From positions 1 through 64,000 of the forward strand of contig JBBHKE010000376.1 of assembly GCA_037447655.1 (NCBI GenBank): 64,000 bases of DNA, written 5' to 3'. The notes beneath the pieces were generated by a model, which was given only the letters and a program-made list of their open reading frames with translations, ran no database searches and was not told the origin of the DNA. This document shows positions 57,217-64,000 of the stretch, in pieces. Each line of letters starts with the position of its first letter. Positions within the stretch are counted from its first letter, which is position 1. The DNA comes from Zygnema cylindricum. Its lineage: Eukaryota; Streptophyta; Zygnematophyceae; Zygnematales; Zygnemataceae. The position numbers and the translations under genes are program-made.

Positions 57217-57675
57217 TAGAGGTCGCAAAAGTCAAATTTTAGATAACCGAAACCGACCGTTTTTTTTTTTTCAAAATCTGAGTACCCGACGACCGACCGG
57301 GTTATGTCACGCTCCAAAATTGTTAATCGTTACCCGAAACGCGTTTACGAAAATAAAAGTTAACAAAAACTCGATTTCTCGCGACTATCCGTACCCGCCC
57401 GTACTTTAATAAGTACAAAATCAATGGTACATTTACCTTATACCTTCCACGATACCAAGAGTACCAAGTACAATAATGTTTGATAGTATTGACAGTACAA
57501 AACCTTCAATTTTTTTCGTTTTTTGCTTACCGACCTTAACAGTTTTTTTTTTTCGTGAATCACCCGCCCGAATCCGCCAGACCCCCCAAATTTGGCACCC
57601 GAATCCGTTCCGGATCCGGCGCCGGCGGTCGGTTAATGGTCGGTTACGGTTTCGGTTGACCGTTTGCGACCTCTG
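57217..57675 (-). mobile_element. hAT-like MITE copy 2, opposite orientation
   Basis: It starts TAGAGGTCGCAAAAG and ends TTGCGACCTCTG, and is a diverged reverse complement of copy 1 with a spacer of about 25 bp between them. It contains no coding sequence. Confidence 0.6.
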
Positions 57676-58004
57676 GCCATCGCATCGTGAAAATATCGTA
57701 ATATCGTATCGGCCCCGTTAGTGCATCGTTAGCAGGACTTTTCAAACGTTTTCCATTGTCGATTCGTCGCATCGCATCTTCCACTCGATACGCCGCGCTG
57801 GCGGCATCGGGCTGTGGCAATCATTGCTTTTCACGGTATTTGTTTGGGGGTTATCGCATTTTTTCAAGTAGTGCGTTTTTTTGACCCAAACAAGGTGTTT
57901 TAACTTTTAAAAGCCGATGGACCCCAACCGTTAAAACCGTCGAATCTATTCCAATGCGATGCGCATCTCTTTGACAAACCGTAAGAAAAAGTTGGTACAG
58001 TAAT
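57676..58004. other. Unassigned sequence
   Basis: It is rich in ATCG/CGAT words (gcatcgtgaaaatatcg...). No gene or repeat was recognised. Confidence 0.3.
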
Positions 58005-58628
58005 GTGAATTTCCGTCAAGCTGTTTTTTATACTACGTTAAATAATGTGAGATTTCGTAGGTCCGATGCACCAGACGTTGGCTCCCAACAGTACGACGAC
58101 ACTCCCAGCGGCATGATGGAAGTCCCATCTTCGCGAAAGTCCATTTCCAATCGACTGTCGCTGGCTTCACTTTTGTCGGATCTGCCATCGCCTAGAGCTG
58201 TGACTAGGCTAGAGCTGTGGCCGCCTTCAGCCGCGTGTCCTTTCGAGTTGTCAGAGACTCCTGCGAACGGGGGCATCTTATTGGCGCAGTCAGATGCCGC
58301 GGTGCTACAGCGCAGTTCTCCGCGAATCGCTGCTAGACGTTGTGAAGTACATAGCGTGGAGCTCAATTTACTGTTACTCGCTCTAGTTTGTGCCCGAGAG
58401 ATGCGTGGGCTGTTTTCGGCCTTTTGCCAAGTTCATGTTTTGAACGGGAAACGATGTTCAATGGCCAGAATTCCAGACACCGAGTCAGTGCTACAAGCGA
58501 CAAGAGCTATTCGCTGTTTGCTGTACATTATTGTACTGTGGCGATGCGTGGCTCCTTGGTGTCCCATAGCGCGAGCAGAGAGATCAGCCGAGGAAACTGC
58601 GAATTCGGTGCTTTGCGGTTGTACCTAG
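58005..58628 (+). CDS. Unrecognised open frame, 207 codons
   Basis: I do not recognise this product. The frame has a Ser/Arg-rich part (SSRKSISNRLSLASLLSDLP) and a hydrophobic, Cys-containing C-terminal third (LLLLALVC, CLLYIIVLW). The opposite strand is also open for 112 codons (58366-58028), which weakens the case for coding. There is no domain signature and no neighbour that suggests a role. It could be an exon, a decayed transposon gene or chance. Confidence 0.2.
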   Translation: MNFRQAVFYTTLNNVRFRRSDAPDVGSQQYDDTPSGMMEVPSSRKSISNRLSLASLLSDLPSPRAVTRLELWPPSAACPFELSETPANGGILLAQSDAAVLQRSSPRIAARRCEVHSVELNLLLLALVCAREMRGLFSAFCQVHVLNGKRCSMARIPDTESVLQATRAIRCLLYIIVLWRCVAPWCPIARAERSAEETANSVLCGCT

Positions 58629-58665
58629 CGATTCTGTACGAAATTCAGGAGATTTACGCGGAGGA

Positions 58666-59183
58666 TTGATTCTACCGTACGGTATTTTCTGCACGCCTTT
58701 AGGAAGTACATGCTTTTTCAGCCGTGGGGATAAACTCGAAGTCTCACAGAACCGTCCATTCCGCTGCTATTTATTGTGGTCCCGATTGTACTTCAACTTC
58801 GGAATGGGGGCTATCATCGCCACCCGATCTCTCGTTTCGTACACAATATCAGCATATAGTCAACATGTGTCTTCCACCTTCTGGAGCGTACGATCGTGTC
58901 AGAATTGTACGGCATATAATTGCCGGCAAACTGTCCAAGAACTATGAACCTGGCCGGTTACAGTCCATGCTGTCCTTGCCACCGTCCAATATATGCCGAA
59001 CTCCCAAAGGACAAAATAGATGCACAACACGAGAACGTTTTTAGTACAATTGAAGTACGAAGAGAACGCAATAAGCTGTGTTCGAAACATTACGATAACG
59101 TCTACACTTCAATTCGTTTAAATATGAAATTTCGTGCGCTCAATTTTCAAACGCCTAGCGATTTGTACGAACAAATCGGAAGG
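58666..59183 (+). other. Unassigned sequence with open frames
   Basis: Overlapping frames exist in three phases (for example 58920-59198 with CCPCHRPIYAELPKDKIDAQ). The Cys-rich start could be a chance pattern. No family was recognised. Confidence 0.25.
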
Positions 59184-59185
59184 TA

Positions 59186-59754
59186 CAGTAAACCGTGAAT
59201 CGTTATTAGCCTTATGTACTCTATATCGGCAGCCCAAAATTTTGACATTGATACCCGAAATACAATGAATAAATATAATTTTTCCTTGACGTTAATTACG
59301 GTTCTTATAAATTACTGTAGCGTTCATGGTTATACCGTACTTATTTCATGAATAGTGTGGTGTACGGAATGTGTTTGTTCGTACAACACTGTACTTCATG
59401 ACCGAAAATCGTACGGAATTTTTAGTTAACTTATGTCGGTAGCATACAGAACTGCGCTTCGAATAAACGTGGAGTCGAGTTTGCGACAAACGCGTTCCCA
59501 AACCCGAATTATAATTGTGGATTAAATACAGTAAAAGGACGAGACGTGGTACAGATTGTCAGATTTTGTACTTTTATCTATTTTACTGTATATGTAATGA
59601 CTGCAGATCCGGTGTACCGAAATCTGCGTTATGGAGAAATTACAATTAAACATTTTTTTGAAAATGGGATTGATACACAAATTAACATTAATGACACTTA
59701 TTAATTATTAACACTAATAATTTCTATAGTCTAATAACGATTCATGGTGTATTG
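59186..59754. mobile_element. Pogo-like TIR MITE, 569 bp, TA duplication
   Basis: Left end CAGTAAACCGTGAATCGTTA and inverted right end CAATACACCATGAATCGTTA match over about 24 bp with four differences. TA flanks both sides (59184-59185, 59755-59756). The CAGTAAA start is like plant Emigrant/Lemi1 (pogo) MITEs. It is non-coding and shares the ...ATCGTTATTAG subterminal motif with the MITE at 25446. Confidence 0.82.
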
Positions 59755-59915
59755 TATTGTAGTCTCTTCCAGTTATAATGGTTACAGTAAAACAAAACTG
59801 ACGTTAATGCTCCTTCAATTTTTGTCGCGGTTCCGTTGGAAATGTTTTGGAATAGCTAAGTACTGTAGATTGGAGAGTCGCTACGAACCGCATGTCGTAC
59901 GTTTTCGACGGCAAC

Positions 59916-61788
59916 CTAAGGGTACTTTCGCATGTAACCAAAACTTAGTCTTGTTACTTTGTTTTTTAGCGAAGATTCTCCGTACAACTTTTAGAGCATT
60001 CGTATGTAAATAAATGAAATCGTACCTTTAGATTGTGACGGATGTAGACGTGGGTGCAATTTGTGACGATTGTAGAGACGTACAAAAATCGCGACAATTG
60101 ATGACGTTTACAAAATAGAGACGGTTGTAGACGTCTAGCTACTTGTGACATTGTAGATGTTTAGGGTTTGTGACATTTTGACGTCACGCATACTTATGAT
60201 AGCGTCGATGTCACAAATTCCAAAACATCCCGCCATGGTTTCCCGATTTTGTTTTTCCGTCCTCTCTCACTCTACTTACCACCAAAATAAGTTAAAAGAC
60301 AGCGAAAATAAATATTTTTTATAGATTTTTCATTTGATACCTTTCTTGCCATTTTTCATTACAAGAAGTGTGGTATAGACGCGTTAGTGGGAGAGGGGGA
60401 GAGAGAGAGGCGCTTTCACGACTTTCGCTTTTGCGAAATGGCGTCCGTTGGTCGAAACCCCCTCCACGGCCTCTATACGGAAAAAAGCGCACGAAAAAAA
60501 TTCACGCACAGGCTGGAAACGTGCGGTGGGTTTTTTTTTTCGTACTCCGCGCTCAAAAAATGTAAAAAACTTCCGGCACGTGCGATAGCATCTGCCTATT
60601 CGTTTACCTCATGGATCTTTATTTAAAATCACCTCGCGATGTGATTTTATATAAATTTTGAAGATGAGCTAGAAGGACGCGAAATTGGGTCGAAATGCGC
60701 TATACGACAAACTGCTTGGCGATAGACGACAAATTGCAGTAAATTTGAAGTTTTAAGGTAACGCAACTTGTACGGTGTTAATTTCATTTTTTTGGTACGA
60801 CTGCGGATTTTCTCTTCTTTTTCTAAGGGCACTTTCCCATGTGTTAAAGTTATAGTTATTTTATGTCGTTTTCCTTTATAACTTGGAAATAAACGAGAAA
60901 ACACGCAGCCGTACCAAAAAATTGAAATTACCATCGCATAAGTTGCGTTACCTTAAAACTTTAATTGCATTGCAGTTTGTCGTCGAGCGCGATGCAATTT
61001 GTCGTTTAGCGCGTCTCGACCCACTTTCGCGTCCTTATGGCTCATCTTCAAACTTTATATAAAATCACTTCGCGAGGTGATTTTAAACAAAGCTCCACGA
61101 CGTGGTCGAAATATGCATATGATTTCGCACGCGACGGAGGGTTTTGACAATTTTTGTGCCTGGAGTACCTAAAAAAAACCTACTGCATGTTTCCAGCCTG
61201 TGCGAAACTTTTTTCCGTGCGCTTACCGTGGAGGGGGTCTCGACCAACGGATGCCATTTCGCTAAAGCGAATTATGTGAAAGCGCCTCTCTCTCTCTCCC
61301 TCTCCCTCTCCCACTAACGCGTATAACTCACAATTCTTGCAATGAAAAAAGGCAAGAAAGGTATCAAATGAAAGATCTCTAAAAAATATTTATTTTGGCT
61401 ATCGTTTAGCTTATTTTGATGGCAAGTAGAGTGAGAACGGACGATAAAACAAAATCGGGAAACCATGGCGGAATGTTTTAGATTCAGTGACGTCGACGCT
61501 ATCAAAAGTGAGCGTGACGTCAAAATGTCACAAACCCTAAAAATATACAATGTCACAAGTAGCTAAACGTCTACAAACGTCACTATTTTGTAAGCGTCAT
61601 CAATTGTCGCGAGTTTTGTAGTCTTATACAAACTGTCACAAATTACACCCACCTCTACATCCGTCATGATCTAAAGTAACGATTTTTTTTTTTTTTACAT
61701 ACGAATGCTCTGAAAGTAGTACGGAGAATCTTCGCTAAAAACAAAGTTACAAGACTAAAGTTTCGTTTACATGGGAAAGTGCCCTAAG
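59916..61788. repeat. Long inverted repeat, about 890-bp arms, 80-bp loop
   Basis: The left arm 59916-60814 and the right arm 60894-61788 are near-perfect reverse complements by eye over their whole length. Examples are tagcgaagattctccgtac and its complement near 61720, and the gag(ag)n stretch near 60395 versus ctctctctcc near 61290. The ends are CTAAGGG / CTTAGGG. A related copy of the end motif (ctaagggcactttcccatg) lies in the loop, and another just outside the right end (61790-61845). No transposase frame was seen. Confidence 0.85.
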
Positions 61789-63229
61789 TTATGGAGGAAA
61801 ACGACAGAAAATAACTGTAACTTTAGCACATGCGAAAGTACCCTAAGGGAGGATGCAGATTCCGCCGTTAAAAACTACAGTAGAGAAACGTATTTTTTTC
61901 AAGAGGAAAAAAGTCCAGAAGCCCTTCTCGAATGTTTACCTCGTCCGCGGGAAAGTCATTGACCAGACTCCGTACAGAATTGTACACGTATTTTATTTTG
62001 TGCGAACTAAATAAGAGTTCGAGAGTAAGCTCGTACCGTACGACCGTATTTCTAATCATAACATTGAACATCTGGTCCGCGTCATTTCCATCCTCGCCCG
62101 GGCGGCACTGATTGGCTCAGTTCGTGCCGTGGGACTGCAGGGAGAGACAACAACAAAAATACTGAGGACGTCAGCAAGCTTGACTTCTACTGCACTAACT
62201 ACGCGGGTTTTTGTGGGTTGGGACTTGGGAGCCTGACGGGATTCGTCTAGTTCCATGCGTACCTTCAGATGGCGACAGAACTTTTATCAAGCACAGAGCG
62301 ATCGAGTGCACATCTGCCGTACATAGCACGTGTAGGATCTACACCGTACAGTGATGCACAGCTGCAGATTCTTGCCGTAACGCGCAACTGGTGATGGAAG
62401 GGCCACTTTTGCAGCAGGGGGCGTTGGGTACAGATTGTGGACTATCCCAAAATCCAGGCTCACGGGCGGATTTACGTTGCAGCCTCGCCGGTCATTTGTG
62501 ACAAAAGTCAACAAGGGATAAGGCTTCTCGCTCGCTATCGTACGGCCACACAAAGCTAGTCCGTCCGGATTGCCACGTGACGACGGTCGAACGGCCGCAG
62601 TTCGCGAAGCCGATCGCTTGCCGTCCGGACAGCAATGGACACCGATGCTGCTCTTGTTGTGAACAGCCGTCACCATATAAATCTCGCGTCGCAGAATGTC
62701 GTACATGCGACTCCCGTCAACTGTACTGTACCATTCCGCGACAACCTTTCCCTTGCGGCCGGCCAACCACCCGAACAAAGCATCGCTGACGCGATTTGGT
62801 GAGAAAACGACGAAACCCACAAAAAGCGAAAGGCAACAAACCGCAAATCTTGAGGCCAAGAACGCGACGGCCAAAAATAATTTGAAATTTTTAAAAGCTT
62901 CAAATAATTCAAATAAAATTTGAATGTTCAAAAAGATTCGCCCAAACATTCCAAAAAAAATTCGACGCGCGGGCGGCAATCGCTCCCAAAGCCGCAAATA
63001 GTACCAAAACTCAAAGGTAACAAAAATCTTAAAATCAAACCACCGACCCAAATTTTCGCGAAAATTGACCTCTTTCCTTCCCGCCATCGTTTCTCCCACC
63101 AAAAATACACAAACCTTCAAAATTTCACAAAAAATACGCCAAAAAAAGCGCGGAAATGCCCAAATCCAATTAACGACCTTTAAATCGAACCCCGAATTCA
63201 GACAAACTAAAAGTCGCTTCTGCACGTTG
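61789..63229. other. Upstream region of the SPL-like gene, no gene recognised
   Basis: The first 60 bp repeat the loop of the preceding inverted repeat. The rest is mixed sequence with an A-rich stretch at 62860-63180. A long minus-strand frame (63258-62287) is judged spurious. Confidence 0.4.
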
Positions 63230-63601
63230 AAGTCTCTCTCCCCTCGCAGTCCCTTCAATATTCTCTCCTCAAACGTGCTTCGTCCGTACGCCTATTCGCT
63301 GCTCATCGCTCTCTCCTTTTTGCTCTCTGCCTCTCACCTCTATCCGCCTCTCCCTCTCACTCTTTCTCCTCAGTCCCTCTCACTCTTTCTCCTCGATATT
63401 TTCCGTTTTCCCGCTAGGCCTTTGAAAGCATGGCTGTTCTTTTTCCCTCCGACTCCACTCGAGTCTTCACTTTTTTGAAGCAAAGAAACCTGACGGCCTG
63501 TCTTTATCACTTTTTGTAAGAGTGTTGAATTCTTCTCGGAACCTCGCCGTTTTTGACCAGAAAACCTAATTTACTCCCAGAAGCCCTAATCTGGGGGATC
63601 C
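63230..63601 (+). promoter_or_regulatory. CT-rich 5' leader of the SPL-like gene
   Basis: Long pyrimidine tracts (tctccctctcactctttctc occurs twice, 63350-63395) are typical of plant core promoters and 5' UTRs. They lie 200-370 bp before the ATG. No TATA box was fixed. Confidence 0.5.
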
Positions 63602-63869
63602 ATGGAGGCGGCAAAAGATGGAGGAGAATCAGTGAAGGAACCAAAGGATCCAACCGATTTGAATGATGTAAAAGATTTGAAAGATGTGTCTGCATCTGGT
63701 GATATGAAGAATTATCAGGTTCCAAACGTGGGGGAGAAGTTGTGGCAGAGCAGCCAATGGCAGTGGGATAGCTCAGCATTTGTTGCACAGGCTGCGACGA
63801 AATTGATGACGTCATCACCAGCTGGAGCTTTCCCCGGGGCTGATGTTCCTCCTGTCTGTTCTGAAAATG
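63602..63869 (+). CDS. Probable SBP-box (SPL) transcription factor, first exon
   Basis: ATG at 63602 opens 89 codons, up to a likely donor ATG/GTACAA at 63869-63870 in phase 1. The N-terminus is acidic (KDPTDLNDVKDLKDV). It contains GEKLWQSSQWQWDSSAFVAQ, resembling the conserved W-W-D-F motif near the N-terminus of long SPL1/SPL12-type proteins (nuclear DNA-binding regulators). The diagnostic SBP zinc-finger domain would be in later exons beyond the window, so the identity is tentative. Codon use and the CT-rich leader support a real host gene. Confidence 0.5.
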
Positions 63870-64000
63870 GTACAAAAACATGTTTCTCTAGGAGGTTAAA
63901 ATGACCTTGCTGCATTTACGACTTATCCTTTTTTCCTTCAATCTTCCTTTGGGTTCTCTCCTTCTTATGATTGTCCTTCCGTTTCATTCTCCTTCTTATG
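63870..64000 (+). other. Start of intron 1 of the SPL-like gene
   Basis: It is T-rich intron-like sequence after the donor and runs off the window. The exon frame would continue only 11 codons into it before a stop. Confidence 0.45.

Noticed and set aside
58028-58366. Minus-strand open frame opposite the 207-codon frame
   Set aside because: No recognisable domain; at most one strand could code and neither has support.
62287-63258. Minus-strand open frame of 323 codons
   Set aside because: No domain; composition follows an A-rich/T-rich promoter region of the plus-strand SPL-like gene, and it overlaps the CT-rich leader. Judged a chance frame.

Overview
The window looks like intergenic, transposon-rich nuclear DNA of a land plant. 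Evidence is spliced genes with GT-AG introns, plant-type alpha carbonic anhydrase exons, a probable SBP/SPL transcription-factor first exon, and dense Ty1/copia, Ty3/gypsy, Helitron and MITE content. The retroelement types hint at a non-flowering lineage (inference; species not determinable here). Nothing bacterial, no rRNA gene, no intact tRNA gene and no CRISPR was seen. Almost all retroelement reading frames carry stops or frameshifts.

Layout. 1-5365: two copia copies in tandem sharing one LTR (C1, C2). 5570-8276: remains of a divergent pair of alpha carbonic anhydrase (aCA) genes, with a 1010-bp solo LTR in the intron of one. 9487-18910: copia fragments P1 (+), M1 (-) and M2 (-). 18911-25034: copia V-A fused to a complete five-exon aCA gene on the minus strand (one in-frame stop), followed by a copy of the shared aCA promoter that holds a 426-bp Helitron. 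25035-27700: tandem repeats, a TIR MITE and a copia V leader plus gag. 27885-33455: a decayed minus-strand Ty3/gypsy element (G1) whose polyprotein contains a C5 cytosine methyltransferase domain. 33470-39118: V-B plus aCA copy B, a second and more decayed copy of the 18911-23196 unit, with a solo LTR (Y2). 39119-56667: a nest of copia elements (Z/E, X2, X1, solo LTR Y1, X3). 56697-61788: two opposed hAT-like MITE copies, unassigned DNA, a pogo-like MITE and a 1.87-kb near-perfect inverted repeat. 61789-64000: the upstream region and first exon of a probable SPL gene.

Most notable points. (1) The gypsy element carries a colinear set of C5-methyltransferase motifs in the same frame as the upstream polyprotein. 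(2) Several copia families end their LTR exactly before a 15-nt site complementary to the anticodon arm of initiator tRNA-Met, i.e. the half-tRNA priming known from Drosophila copia, and their gag start codon lies in the LTR or inside that primer site. (3) Target-site duplications allow a precise reading of the nested insertions.

How the parts relate. The only candidate host genes are the aCA cluster and the SPL-like exon. aCA copies A, B and C share a duplication history with copia V and have each been broken by a different lesion. The rest is transposable-element sequence or unassigned.
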